A stretch of 64,000 nt of DNA from Rhizobium sp. WYJ-E13 (GTDB lineage: Bacteria; Pseudomonadota; Alphaproteobacteria; Rhizobiales; Rhizobiaceae): NCBI RefSeq assembly GCF_018987265.1, contig NZ_CP076853.1, positions 3,723,501 to 3,787,500 of the forward strand. Direction: 5' to 3'. The position numbers and the translations under genes are program-made. The stretch's first letter is position 1; every line of letters begins with the position of its first letter. Under the pieces are notes generated by a model that searched no databases, was not told the DNA's origin, and saw only the letters and a list, made by a program, of their open reading frames with translations. Shown here one piece after another: positions 20,335 to 29,808 of this stretch.

Positions 20335-21165
20335 TTAGAACGTCGCCGTGTACGGATCCGGACCCATGCGGGCGCCGGCGCTGTCGAGCTTGGCGATCGC
20401 AGCCATGTCTTCACCGTCAAGCTTGAAATCGAAGACGTTGAAGTTCTCCTCGATACGCGAGGGCGTCACCGACTTCGGAATGACGACGAGGCCGGTATCG
20501 ATGTGCCAGCGGATAATGATCTGCGCCGGCGTCTTCCTATGTTTGGCGGCAATCTGGCCGATGACCGGATTGGAGATGAAGCGGCCCTGACCGAGCGGGC
20601 TCCAGGATTCCGTGACGATATTCAGCTTCTTATGCGCTTCCTGCGCCGCCTTCTGCTGAAAGTCCGGATGCAACTCGATCTGGTTGATGACCGGAACCAC
20701 GCCTGTATCGCCGATGATATGATCGAGATGATCGGGATAGAAGTTCGACACGCCGATGGAGCGTACGCGGCCTTCTTCCCTTAAGCGCACGAAAGCCTTC
20801 CAGGTTTCGCGATAAAGCCCGCGATGCGGCGACGGCCAGTGAATGAGATAGAGATCGATATAATCGCTGCCGAGCTTCTTCAGGCTGACCTCGAAGGCAC
20901 GCAGCGCATTGTCGTAACCCTGGTCGGTATTGCGCAGCTTCGTGGTGACGAAGATGTCCTTGCGGTCGACGCCGGAGGAACGGATGCCTTCGCCGACACC
21001 CTCTTCATTGTCATAGCCGGAGGCCGTATCGATATGGCGATAGCCGGCGGCAATGGCGGTGCGCACGGTCGGAGCCGCGATATCTTGCGGCGTCTGCCAA
21101 ACGCCGAGACCCAGCTGGGGAATGGAATGTCCGTCGTGGAAAGTCATAATGGGCTGAGTAGTCAC
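20335..21165 (-). CDS. Aldo/keto reductase
   Basis: NADPH-dependent reductase of the AKR5/2,5-diketo-gluconate reductase type. It shows DTASGYDNEEGVG with the catalytic Asp/Tyr, TTKLRNTD with the lysine, LIHWPSP with the histidine, and IGVSNFYPDHL. I choose GTG at 21165 as start because GGAG lies seven bases upstream; the frame is open to 21204 without a site, and ATG 21147 is also possible. The product is 276 residues. Substrate not predictable; stand-alone gene. Confidence 0.88.
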   Translation of the reverse strand: MTTQPIMTFHDGHSIPQLGLGVWQTPQDIAAPTVRTAIAAGYRHIDTASGYDNEEGVGEGIRSSGVDRKDIFVTTKLRNTDQGYDNALRAFEVSLKKLGSDYIDLYLIHWPSPHRGLYRETWKAFVRLREEGRVRSIGVSNFYPDHLDHIIGDTGVVPVINQIELHPDFQQKAAQEAHKKLNIVTESWSPLGQGRFISNPVIGQIAAKHRKTPAQIIIRWHIDTGLVVIPKSVTPSRIEENFNVFDFKLDGEDMAAIAKLDSAGARMGPDPYTATF

Positions 21166-21311
21166 AATATATCTCCGGAAGTTTGAAGGAATGGCCAAAG
21201 ACACGAATTGAATGGGGCATGAATTGAAGCCGCGAAGCGGTTTTCCCTGGACGCATCGCAGCCCGCGCGTCCGGTCGAAAGTCCATATAGGTCAGAGAGC
21301 CTGCAATACAA

Positions 21312-21860
21312 TCAGAGAACGCGGACGATTGTTCCCTTTCTGAGGTGAGGAAGAATACGGCACATGTCGCGGGCGCTGATCGCAACGCAGCCGGCGGTCG
21401 GCTCGTATCCCGGCCGGATGAGATGGAAAAAGATCGCCGAGCCGTGGTTGCGTGCCCGAGAGGTCACGTTCCAGTCGAGCACCAGGCAGATATCGTAAAG
21501 CCCGTCCTTCCGCTTCATCTCTTCATGGCTCGCTTTAAACGGCGCCCTGACCAGCCTATTGTAATTCGCATCGGCGGGCTGATCGCACCACAGCATGTCG
21601 GAGCGGATGTGCTTGATGGGCAGCGTAGTGGGGAGACGGCCGTTTCGTTCGCCGCGCCGGAAACCGTAGAGCAGCCGCATGGCGGCAATCGGCGTCGCCC
21701 CGTCGCCTTCCCGCTTGATCACCGTACGACCGCTGCGACCGATCGCGGCGGGCAAGATGAGCGGGCCGAAACGGACGATGGCCCTGCTCGGTTTGCCCGG
21801 CGCGGCACGCACAACGAGCGTTGAGGGCCTCCTGTTTCGCTCTCGCCTTGCTTTTTCCAT
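21312..21860 (-). CDS. L,D-transpeptidase family protein (YkuD domain)
   Basis: The C-terminal half carries the YkuD signature: HGSAIFFHLIRP with the histidine and TAGCVAIS with the catalytic cysteine. L,D-transpeptidases make 3-3 crosslinks or attach proteins to peptidoglycan. From ATG 21860 it is 182 residues with no obvious signal peptide, unusual for a periplasmic enzyme, so the true start may lie further upstream in the same open frame (towards 21905). It resembles the compact YkuD proteins starting RAIVRFGPLILPAAIGRSG, probably with a role in peptidoglycan remodelling. Divergent from the response regulator. Confidence 0.8.
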   Translation of the reverse strand: MEKARRERNRRPSTLVVRAAPGKPSRAIVRFGPLILPAAIGRSGRTVIKREGDGATPIAAMRLLYGFRRGERNGRLPTTLPIKHIRSDMLWCDQPADANYNRLVRAPFKASHEEMKRKDGLYDICLVLDWNVTSRARNHGSAIFFHLIRPGYEPTAGCVAISARDMCRILPHLRKGTIVRVL

Positions 21861-21998
21861 TTTTCTCGCATGTTCTTGAATTGCCTTGGGCTTCGATTGA
21901 AACCATATCAAACCCCAGGCGGCAACGTCAGACCGCCGATCCTTGCCAAATGTGGAATTTGGCGTAGGAGTATCTGACCAACGCAAGGACGCACCCGC

Positions 21999-22682
21999 AT
22001 GACCGCACGCACCATTCTTCTGGTGGATGACGACGACGACCTTCGCCAGACACTGACGGAGCAATTGTCGTTGTATGAGGAATTCACGGTTCTCCAGGAA
22101 GCGACCGCGGGCAAGGGCGTCCAGGCTGCCCGCTCCAATCCAGTCGATCTGCTCATCATGGACGTCGGCCTGCCCGATATGGACGGCCGCGAGGCGGTGA
22201 AGCTGCTGCGCAAGGGCGGCTTCAAGGCTCCGATCATCATGCTGACCGGCCACGACACGGATTCCGACACGATCCTCGGCCTTGAGGCCGGCGCCAACGA
22301 CTATGTCACCAAGCCCTTCCGTTTCGCCGTGCTCCTGGCTCGCATCCGCGTGCAGCTTCGCCAGCACGAACAGAGCGAAGACGCTACCTTCACGGTCGGC
22401 CCCTATCTCTTCAAACCGAGCCAGAAGCTGCTGACGACCGACAACGGCCAGAAGATCCGCCTGACGGAAAAGGAAGCGGCGATCATCCGCTATCTCTACC
22501 GCGCCGAACAGAAGGTCGTCACCCGCGACGTGCTGCTGGAAGAAGTCTGGGGCTACAATTCCGGCGTGACCACCCACACGCTGGAAACCCACGTTTACCG
22601 CCTGCGCCAGAAGATCGAGCGGGACCCATCCAATGCCGAGATCCTCGTGACGGAAAACGGCGGCTACAAGATCATCCCTTAG
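21999..22682 (+). CDS. OmpR/PhoB-family response regulator (CenR-like)
   Basis: A receiver domain at residues 1-120 has the acidic triad DDDDD near 10-14, phosphorylated Asp in IMDVGLPDMDG at about 54, and lysine in TKPFR. The winged helix spans about 130-227, with LLEEVWGYNSGVTTHTLETHVYRLRQKIE. The sequence looks like rhizobial CenR, the essential envelope regulator, but I withhold the symbol since this is from memory only. No histidine kinase is adjacent. A one-base gap to the next gene indicates cotranscription, and the divergent gene is a cell-wall enzyme, which fits an envelope regulator. Confidence 0.9.
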   Translation: MTARTILLVDDDDDLRQTLTEQLSLYEEFTVLQEATAGKGVQAARSNPVDLLIMDVGLPDMDGREAVKLLRKGGFKAPIIMLTGHDTDSDTILGLEAGANDYVTKPFRFAVLLARIRVQLRQHEQSEDATFTVGPYLFKPSQKLLTTDNGQKIRLTEKEAAIIRYLYRAEQKVVTRDVLLEEVWGYNSGVTTHTLETHVYRLRQKIERDPSNAEILVTENGGYKIIP

Positions 22683-22683
22683 C

Positions 22684-23139
22684 ATGTCTCTTTCTGACGA
22701 TATCCATCTGCTGTCGCAGCTTCCGCTCTTCAAGGACATGAACGAAGACCAGCTGCGTCTAATTGCCTTCGGTGCCGACCGTCGCGTGATTGCCGCCGGG
22801 CAGATGCTGTTCCGTCAGGGCTCGCCCGCCGAAAGCGCCTATGTGATCACCAGCGGCAGCCTCGAGCTTAGCGTGACGGGATCCGATGGCATGGGACGGA
22901 CCGAAGCGATCGCAGGCCCCGGTGCACTGATTTCGGAATTGGCACTCATAACGCTGGTGGAACGCAAGTTCACGGCGATCGCACGCGAGGATACCGGCAT
23001 TATCCGCATCACTCGGGCGCTGTTCCATCGCCTGATCGAGGAATATCCCTCGGCCGCGCGCATCATGGAAAACCGTATCCGCGACAGTATTGCCGATCTT
23101 GCGGCGCAAGCCGCAAGCCAGTTTCACCGTTTCAGCTGA
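22684..23139 (+). CDS. Cyclic nucleotide-binding domain protein without DNA-binding domain
   Basis: The 151 residues are a single Crp-type beta-roll: LLSQLPLFKDMNEDQLRLIAFGADRR at the start, LFRQGSPAESAYVITSGSLEL and GALISELALI in the phosphate-binding cassette position. It lacks the PxGExxxxLY-RxSA pattern of true cAMP binding and has no helix-turn-helix. It begins one base after the regulator's stop. It may be a sensory partner of that regulator, but this is inference from coupling alone. Convergent with xthA. Confidence 0.85.
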   Translation: MSLSDDIHLLSQLPLFKDMNEDQLRLIAFGADRRVIAAGQMLFRQGSPAESAYVITSGSLELSVTGSDGMGRTEAIAGPGALISELALITLVERKFTAIAREDTGIIRITRALFHRLIEEYPSAARIMENRIRDSIADLAAQAASQFHRFS

Positions 23140-23145
23140 CTCATG

Positions 23146-23949
23146 TCAGAGATTGAGATGCACGGTCACCGGCACATGGTCGGACGGCCGGTCCCAGCCG
23201 CGCGCTTCCTTGAGCACCTCGATGCGTTGCAGGTGCGGACCAAGGTCGGGCGAGGACCAGATATGGTCGAGGCGCCGGCCCTTGTCGGCAGCTTCCCAAT
23301 CCTTCGCGCGGTAGCTCCACCACGTGTAGAGCTTCTCATTAGCAGGCACATGCTGGCGCATCAGATCGTGCCAGCCGCCGCGCTTCATCACCTCGATAAG
23401 CCCATCGGTTTCGACAGGCGTATGGCTGACGATCTTCAGAAGCTGCTTATGCGACCAGACATCGTGCTCCAGCGGAGCGATATTGAGATCGCCGACAAGA
23501 ATCGCTGACGTATTCGGCTCGGCACTGGCCTTCAAGTTCTTCATCTCCTCGATGAAATCGAGCTTGTGGCCGAATTTTGGATTGATCGTGCGGTCCGGCT
23601 CGTCGCCGCCGGCGGGCACATAGAAATTGTGCAGGCGGATGCGCCGGTTGCCGCGCTCGAAGACCGCCGAGATGTGGCGCGCGTCGCCGACATTGCAGTA
23701 GTCCTGCCGGTGATCCTCGGTCAGCGGCACGCGGGAGGCGATGGCAACTCCGTGATAGCCCTTCTGGCCGTGGATGATGATGTGCTCGTAGCCCATGGCG
23801 CGTAGCGGTGCCAACGGGAAGAGGTCGTTCGGAACCTTGGTTTCCTGCAGGCAGATGATATCGGGCCGTTGCTTCAGCACAAGCTGCTCGACGATCGGCA
23901 TGCGCAGCCGCACCGAATTGATGTTCCAGGTGGTGATGGAAAAACTCAT
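23146..23949 (-). CDS. xthA: Exodeoxyribonuclease III
   Basis: AP endonuclease / 3'-5' exonuclease for base-excision repair. I start at ATG 23949 (MSFSITTWNINSVRLRMP). Catalytic residues of the exonuclease-endonuclease-phosphatase fold are visible: N in TTWNINS, E in CLQETKV, GDLNIAP, and the terminal SDHVPV. 267 residues, standard length. Stands 99 bases downstream of the LolA-like gene on the same strand. Confidence 0.93.
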   Translation of the reverse strand: MSFSITTWNINSVRLRMPIVEQLVLKQRPDIICLQETKVPNDLFPLAPLRAMGYEHIIIHGQKGYHGVAIASRVPLTEDHRQDYCNVGDARHISAVFERGNRRIRLHNFYVPAGGDEPDRTINPKFGHKLDFIEEMKNLKASAEPNTSAILVGDLNIAPLEHDVWSHKQLLKIVSHTPVETDGLIEVMKRGGWHDLMRQHVPANEKLYTWWSYRAKDWEAADKGRRLDHIWSSPDLGPHLQRIEVLKEARGWDRPSDHVPVTVHLNL

Positions 23950-24048
23950 GCCATGCCCTTTCAGATCCCTCTGAAAAGGCTTTAGAGCAAAGGCGTCGGC
24001 GAGAAAACCGGCCGCAGGCAAAAGCGGCCGGCGATCAACCGAAAAGCA

Positions 24049-24732
24049 TCAGTCGCGGTTTGCCGAGGTGCCCTTGATATCCTCGTAAGGCACGCGGAAG
24101 ACGCGCTGGTCGAAGGCAACGCCGGTCTTGACGTTGAAAATCATCACCGACGTGTCCTTGCCCTGGTTGTCAGTGATCGTCCACTGGCGGAGATCATAAG
24201 TCTTCGGGTCGAACATCATCGTGATGGTCGAGCTGCCGAACACCGTATTGTTGCCGAGCGAGATCGTCGTCAGATCGGACTCTTGTTTCACGCCCTTCAC
24301 CATGCCGGCGGAAAGGTCGATACGTGGCGCAAGCAGCAGGCTGAGCGGCGTCTTGGAGAGCGGATAGAGATCCCAGGTCTTCAGTTTCACGTTGCCGATC
24401 GCGACATTCCTGCCGTCGGCAATGACGCGCATCGGCGACGGATCGTCATAGTTGAAGCGCAGCTTGCCGGGACGCTCGATGAAGAACTTGCCGCCGGTCT
24501 GTTCGCCACGAGGGCCGAACTGCACGAACTCGCCCTGCATGGTGGCGACGCCGGAGAAATGATCGGCAATCGCCTGTGCCGTGGCGCTGTTGGCAGCGGG
24601 TGCTGCCGCCTGGGCGACCTGGGCTAGAGCGGGAAACGGAACGGCGGTTGCAACGGCAGCAACGGCGAGGACGCCAAAAACGTCACGGCGGGTTACCGGC
24701 AGGCCGGAAAAGATGGGCACGGAGTTGGTCAT
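24049..24732 (-). CDS. LolA-like outer-membrane lipoprotein carrier protein
   Basis: A periplasmic chaperone that would shuttle lipoproteins from LolCDE to the outer membrane. I start at ATG 24732, which has a near-perfect AGGAGG seven bases upstream. Residues 1-38 are a signal peptide with a twin arginine (PVTRRDVFGV) before the hydrophobic stretch and an ALAQ cleavage area, so Tat export is possible. The mature part follows LolA: MQGEFVQFGPRGEQTGGKFFIERPGKLRFNY is family-typical in outline. The 227-residue protein sits between ftsK and xthA, where rhizobial genomes carry their LolA gene. Confidence 0.85.
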   Translation of the reverse strand: MTNSVPIFSGLPVTRRDVFGVLAVAAVATAVPFPALAQVAQAAAPAANSATAQAIADHFSGVATMQGEFVQFGPRGEQTGGKFFIERPGKLRFNYDDPSPMRVIADGRNVAIGNVKLKTWDLYPLSKTPLSLLLAPRIDLSAGMVKGVKQESDLTTISLGNNTVFGSSTITMMFDPKTYDLRQWTITDNQGKDTSVMIFNVKTGVAFDQRVFRVPYEDIKGTSANRD

Positions 24733-24867
24733 GTGAACCTCCTGTATGCGATCTGCATGCCGCCGAAAGGCGGCGTCTTCAAGGCGCCGCGATCGCCCGG
24801 TGAAAGGTAACGGATTACATGCCCCGAGGTTTCCACCGGATGGGCGGCGCAGCAAAATTATTCTGTA

Positions 24868-27543
24868 TCAGCGGTCGAGAATATCCCCGTCCGTCGGCAC
24901 GAGAATCTCGCGTTTGCCGGCATGGTTGGCAGGGCCGATGATGCCCTCCTGCTCCATGCGCTCGATCAGCGAGGCAGCACGATTATAACCGATACCGAGT
25001 CTACGCTGAACATAGGACGTGGATGCCTTACCGTCACGCAGCACGATGGCGACGGCCTGATCGTAGGGGTCTTCGGAATCGGCGAGATTTGCCGTGCCGG
25101 CCGGACCGCCGCCATAATCACCATCCTCGTCGTCATCGGCAGTGATGGCATCGAGATATTGCGGCGAGCCCTGCGTCTTCAGATAGGAGACGATCTCCTC
25201 GACCTCGACGTCGGACACGAAAGGACCATGGACACGCTGGATGCGGCCGCCGCCGGCCATATAGAGCATGTCGCCCATGCCGAGCAGTTGTTCTGCCCCC
25301 TGCTCGCCAAGGATCGTGCGGCTGTCGATCTTCGAGGTCACCTGGAAGGAGATGCGGGTCGGGAAGTTCGCCTTGATTGTACCGGTGATGACGTCGACCG
25401 ACGGACGCTGCGTTGCCATGATGACATGGATACCGGCCGCACGCGCCATCTGCGCAAGGCGCTGCACGGCCCCTTCGATATCCTTGCCGGCGACCATCAT
25501 CAGGTCGGCCATTTCGTCGATGATGACGACGATATAGGGCATCGGCTGCAGATCGAATTCCTCGGTCTCGTAGACCGCTTCGCCGGTCTGCCGGTCAAAA
25601 CCGGTCTGCACCGTGCGCGAAATCGTGTCCCCCTTGGCCAGCGCCTGCTCGACGCGCGTGTTGAAGCCATCGATATTGCGCACACCGATCTTCGACATCT
25701 TCTTGTAGCGCTCTTCCATCTCACGGACGGTCCACTTGAGCGCAATGACGGCCTTCTTGGGATCGGTGACGACGGGCGAGAGCAGATGCGGGATGCCGTC
25801 ATAGACGGAGAGTTCGAGCATCTTCGGGTCAATCATAATGAGACGGCACTGTTCCGGCGTCATGCGGTAGAGCAGTGACAGAATCATCGTGTTGATGGCG
25901 ACGGACTTACCCGAGCCGGTCGTACCGGCAACGAGCAGATGCGGCATCTTCGCAAGATCGGCGATGACGGCTTCACCGCCGATCGTCTTACCGAGCGCCA
26001 TTGCGAGCTTCGCTTTGGAGCCTTCGAAGTCGCGCGACCCGATCAGCTCGCGCAGATAAACGGTTTCGCGCGTCTGGTTCGGCAGTTCGATACCAATTGC
26101 GTTGCGGCCCGGGACGACTGCGACACGAGCGGCGATCGCGCTCATCGAGCGGGCAATATCGTCGGCGAGGCCGATAACGCGGGACGACTTGATGCCGGGC
26201 GCCGGCTCCAGTTCGTAGAGCGTGACGACGGGGCCGGGGCGGACATGGATGATCTCGCCCTTGACGCCAAAATCCTCAAGCACGCCTTCCAGCATGCGGG
26301 CATTCTGCTCCAGCGCATCGGCCGAAAGCGTGGAATCGCGCACGACGTTCTTGGGCTCGGCGAGCAGATGCATGGAGGGAAGCTGGAAACCTTCCGGCCG
26401 GATGAACGAACCCTGCGCCTCGCGTTCGACGCGCGCGCCAGGCTTCGGGCGAGCCGAGGCGGGAATGACGCGCGGCTCGGGCTTGGCGGACGATTTCGCC
26501 GGTGCGCGGATCATCCAGTCATCGTCATCATCGTCGGGCAGGATATCGGCCGGACGCGGCGGCATGTCGGCATAAAACGGCGAATCGTCGTCTTCGTCCT
26601 CATCGTCGTCGAGTGAAATGGAGGGCGCCGAGACGACGCGGCGGCTCGATGCGGCACGCGCCTCCATGGAGGGATCCATCCGCTCGCCCCGCGCGGCGGG
26701 CTTGGCGCGCACCGGCTCGTTCAGCGTACCGAATTCATCGTCGTTGAAATCATAAGGCGATTCGAAATCGCTCTGGCGGCGCTTGCGCGGACCCATGCCG
26801 AAAAGCCGGCGGAAACGGGCCTGGTTCATGTACCAGGCATGTGTCATGGCACCGCTAAAGGCCATCCAGCGGGACCCATCGTCGTCTTCATCCTCTTCGC
26901 CGACAACGCGCGCCTTACTGCGCGTATCGACATAATCCTCTTCTTCGTCTTCCTCCTCGTCGAGCTCGCTGCGGCCGACGATACCGGCAGCAAAAAGCAT
27001 CATCCAGGCAGTTGGGATAGCAAAGACGCAGCCGACAGCCGTGGCGAAAACGCCGGTCGGATAAGCGCCGACAAAGAGCGCCGGAAAGCGCAGGATCATG
27101 TCACCGATGACCCCGCCGATACCGTTCGGGATCGGCCAGGTGAGCGGCGGCGGGAAGCAGCCGATGACGGCGGACGACAGCATGGTTCCGGCAAGCCAGG
27201 CACCGGCACGTGCCGGAATGCGGCTGATTCGGCGGCCGGAAATCAGCGCCAGCGCCCAGGCAACGATCGGCAGCATCGAGACGACGCTTGCGAGCCCCAG
27301 GAACTGCATGGCGACGTCGGCAAAGGCAGCACCGCTATAACCGAGTACATTGGTCGGCAGGTTGCCGGTAGCGTAGGAATAGCTGGGATCGGTGACGTTC
27401 CATGTCGCAAGCGCCGCTACCGCGAGCGCCAAGAGCAGGAAGACCGCAAAGCCCATGAGGGCCTGGATCTGCCGCAGCATGAATGCCGAGAAGGAGAACC
27501 GGTCAGGACGGCCGTCCATTACCGGAGACGTGCTTCTTGCCAT
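24868..27543 (-). CDS. ftsK: DNA translocase FtsK
   Basis: Septal ATPase that pumps chromosome ends toward dif/XerCD during division. I start at ATG 27543 ([12 protein letters not shown]), the rhizobial N-terminus; 27 further upstream codons are open but unlikely. The 891 residues comprise about four membrane spans in the first 200, an acidic linker at about 220-400, the RecA-like motor with Walker [13 protein letters not shown] near 535 and Walker [13 protein letters not shown], and a C-terminal gamma winged helix that reads orientation sequences ([20 protein letters not shown]). Confidence 0.96.
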   Translation of the reverse strand: MARSTSPVMDGRPDRFSFSAFMLRQIQALMGFAVFLLLALAVAALATWNVTDPSYSYATGNLPTNVLGYSGAAFADVAMQFLGLASVVSMLPIVAWALALISGRRISRIPARAGAWLAGTMLSSAVIGCFPPPLTWPIPNGIGGVIGDMILRFPALFVGAYPTGVFATAVGCVFAIPTAWMMLFAAGIVGRSELDEEEDEEEDYVDTRSKARVVGEEDEDDDGSRWMAFSGAMTHAWYMNQARFRRLFGMGPRKRRQSDFESPYDFNDDEFGTLNEPVRAKPAARGERMDPSMEARAASSRRVVSAPSISLDDDEDEDDDSPFYADMPPRPADILPDDDDDDWMIRAPAKSSAKPEPRVIPASARPKPGARVEREAQGSFIRPEGFQLPSMHLLAEPKNVVRDSTLSADALEQNARMLEGVLEDFGVKGEIIHVRPGPVVTLYELEPAPGIKSSRVIGLADDIARSMSAIAARVAVVPGRNAIGIELPNQTRETVYLRELIGSRDFEGSKAKLAMALGKTIGGEAVIADLAKMPHLLVAGTTGSGKSVAINTMILSLLYRMTPEQCRLIMIDPKMLELSVYDGIPHLLSPVVTDPKKAVIALKWTVREMEERYKKMSKIGVRNIDGFNTRVEQALAKGDTISRTVQTGFDRQTGEAVYETEEFDLQPMPYIVVIIDEMADLMMVAGKDIEGAVQRLAQMARAAGIHVIMATQRPSVDVITGTIKANFPTRISFQVTSKIDSRTILGEQGAEQLLGMGDMLYMAGGGRIQRVHGPFVSDVEVEEIVSYLKTQGSPQYLDAITADDDEDGDYGGGPAGTANLADSEDPYDQAVAIVLRDGKASTSYVQRRLGIGYNRAASLIERMEQEGIIGPANHAGKREILVPTDGDILDR

Positions 27544-27666
27544 GTGTCTAACCCGTCCAATGCCTGTAGGCACGCGAATCGCAAATGTTTCGCCGCGCCA
27601 AATGCGTCCGCTCCACCTAATCAAAGTAGAGTTAAAGCGATGTTAACCATGCATATGCCGGATCGC

Positions 27667-27704
27667 TAAAAAGAAAAAGGCCCGAACCTTGGAAGGTCCG
27701 GGCC
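27667..27704 (-). terminator. Intrinsic terminator of glnK-amtB
   Basis: On the minus strand GGCCCGGACCTT pairs with AAGGTTCGGGCC (one mismatch) over 27679-27704, followed by TTTTTCTTTTTAG. It lies 78 bases past the amtB stop. Confidence 0.85.
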
Positions 27705-27781
27705 AAGAGCGGCTTATGTTTAGATAGGCCGCGACGGGCCGTTCAGCGGCGCCCTTGTGCCGGACGCCGCAAACCCTTTGA

Positions 27782-29215
27782 TTAAGCGTGATAGGCAGCT
27801 TCGCCGTGCGTTGCGAGGTCGAGACCTTCGCGCTCGGCTTCGACCGAAACGCGCAGGCCGATGATGACATCGACGATCTTGTAGAGGATCGCCGAGCCGA
27901 TGCCCGACCACAGAAGCGTCGTGAGCACGCCCTTGGCCTGGGCCAGAACCTGCGTTGCCGTGCCGGCATAGGAGGCAGCGAAATCGGCCGTCGAGTAGTC
28001 GACGATACCGGCGCCACCGAGGGCCGGGTTGACGAGGATGCCGGTGCCGAGAGCGCCGACGATGCCGCCGATGCAATGGACACCGAAGACGTCGAGGCTG
28101 TCGTCATAGTTGAACTTGTTCTTCACAACGTCGACGAAGAAGTAGCAGACCGGCGAGACGATGAGACCGAGAACGATCGAACCCATCGGGCCGGCAAAAC
28201 CTGCCGCCGGGGTAACGGCGACGAGGCCGGCAACTGCGCCGGAAGCGCCGCCGAGCATGGAAGCCTTGCCGCGAGCGAAGCTTTCGACGATGCACCAGGA
28301 CACGGCGGCAGCGGCCGTCGCGACGAAGGTGTTGATCATGGCAAGCGATGCATAGGCATTGGCTTCGAGGTTGGAGCCTGCGTTGAAGCCGAACCAGCCG
28401 ACCCAGAGCAGCGATGCGCCGACCATGGTGAGCGTCATCGAGTGCGGAGCCATGATCTCCTTCTTATAGCCGGTGCGCTTGCCGAGCATGATGGCGCCGA
28501 CGAGGCCGGCGATACCAGCATTGATGTGAACGACCGTGCCGCCGGCAAAATCGATTGCGCCATAGGAGAAGATCAGGCCGGCCGGCGAGGTGTAGGAGCT
28601 CGGACCGCCCCAGAACCAGACCATGTGCGCCATCGGGAAGTAGATGAAGGTAACCCAGAGCACGACGAACAGCATGACGGCCGAGAACTTGATGCGTTCG
28701 GCGAATGCGCCGACGATCAGGCCGGGCGTGATGCAGGCGAAGGTCATCTGGAATACGATGAAGGTGTATTCAGGGATGGCGACGCCCTTCGAGAAGGTTT
28801 CGGCCAGCGACGAGGTGTTGACCCCGGCGAGAAACGCCTTGGAGAAGCCGCCGACGAAGCTGTTCAGCGAGCCGCCATCGGTGAAGGCGAGCGAATAGCC
28901 GTAGGTCACCCAGATCAGCGCCACGACGGCGGTGATCATGAAGACCTGCATCAGAACGGAGAGCATGTTCTTGGCACGCACCAGGCCGCCGTAGAAAAGC
29001 GCAAGGCCGGGGATCGTCATCAGGAGGACGAGCGCCGAGGAGACGAGCATCCAGGTATTGTCACCCTTGTCCATGGTGAAGGCCGGAGCAGCAGCGGCTG
29101 CAGCATCGGCGGCTGCCGGGGCTGCTTCCTGCGCGAAAGCGACGACCGGCGCCAGGAGAGCGGCTGAAAGGGCGCCTACCCGTGCGATGTTGGAGGAAAA
29201 CTTCGAAATTGACAT
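27782..29215 (-). CDS. amtB: Ammonium transporter AmtB
   Basis: Trimeric inner-membrane ammonium channel. The 477 residues start with a cleavable signal-like segment (about 1-29, ending AFAQ), then an Ala-rich stretch, then the Amt core with eleven spans. The family signature DFAGGTVVHINAGIAGLVGA and the pore phenylalanine and histidine regions are visible. It is 30 bases downstream of glnK, the usual partner that plugs the channel in nitrogen-replete cells. Confidence 0.97.
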   Translation of the reverse strand: MSISKFSSNIARVGALSAALLAPVVAFAQEAAPAAADAAAAAAPAFTMDKGDNTWMLVSSALVLLMTIPGLALFYGGLVRAKNMLSVLMQVFMITAVVALIWVTYGYSLAFTDGGSLNSFVGGFSKAFLAGVNTSSLAETFSKGVAIPEYTFIVFQMTFACITPGLIVGAFAERIKFSAVMLFVVLWVTFIYFPMAHMVWFWGGPSSYTSPAGLIFSYGAIDFAGGTVVHINAGIAGLVGAIMLGKRTGYKKEIMAPHSMTLTMVGASLLWVGWFGFNAGSNLEANAYASLAMINTFVATAAAAVSWCIVESFARGKASMLGGASGAVAGLVAVTPAAGFAGPMGSIVLGLIVSPVCYFFVDVVKNKFNYDDSLDVFGVHCIGGIVGALGTGILVNPALGGAGIVDYSTADFAASYAGTATQVLAQAKGVLTTLLWSGIGSAILYKIVDVIIGLRVSVEAEREGLDLATHGEAAYHA

Positions 29216-29245
29216 TGGAAATAGCTCCTTGATCTGCCGTTCTTT

Positions 29246-29602
<357 letters not shown>

Positions 29603-29670
29603 TTATCCTCGGCGCGGAGCCGACTCTCCTTGCCGCTGACGGTTTCTTCAACAGCGACCGGCGATAGACA

Positions 29671-29686
29671 TTCAAAGGGCGTGCCA
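29671..29686 (-). promoter_or_regulatory. Sigma-54-like promoter of glnK-amtB
   Basis: On the minus strand TGGCAC (29686-29681), five bases, then TTGAA (29675-29671) matches the -24/-12 consensus TGGCAC-N5-TTGCA with one key deviation (GA instead of GC at -12). It lies about 85 bases before the glnK ATG. Confidence 0.6.
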
Positions 29687-29768
29687 GATTCGTGACAGTC
29701 TTTAAGTTATTGAAATATAAAGGATACAGGGGATGACGCTAATAAACAGGCAAATGATTGGCCAATAA

Positions 29769-29785
29769 GCGCACAAATAATGCGC
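29769..29785. promoter_or_regulatory. Candidate NtrC-type dyad upstream of glnK
   Basis: GCGCA-N7-TGCGC inverted repeat, 17 bp in all, located about 85-100 bp upstream of the sigma-54-like promoter. Size and position fit an NtrC enhancer (consensus TGCAC...GTGCA), but the arms deviate. Confidence 0.35.
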
Positions 29786-29808
29786 AAATTTATAAATATG
29801 CACATTAT

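Noticed and set aside
27788..29167. 459-codon plus-strand frame opposite amtB
   Set aside because: Shadow of amtB; low-complexity acidic product with no domain.
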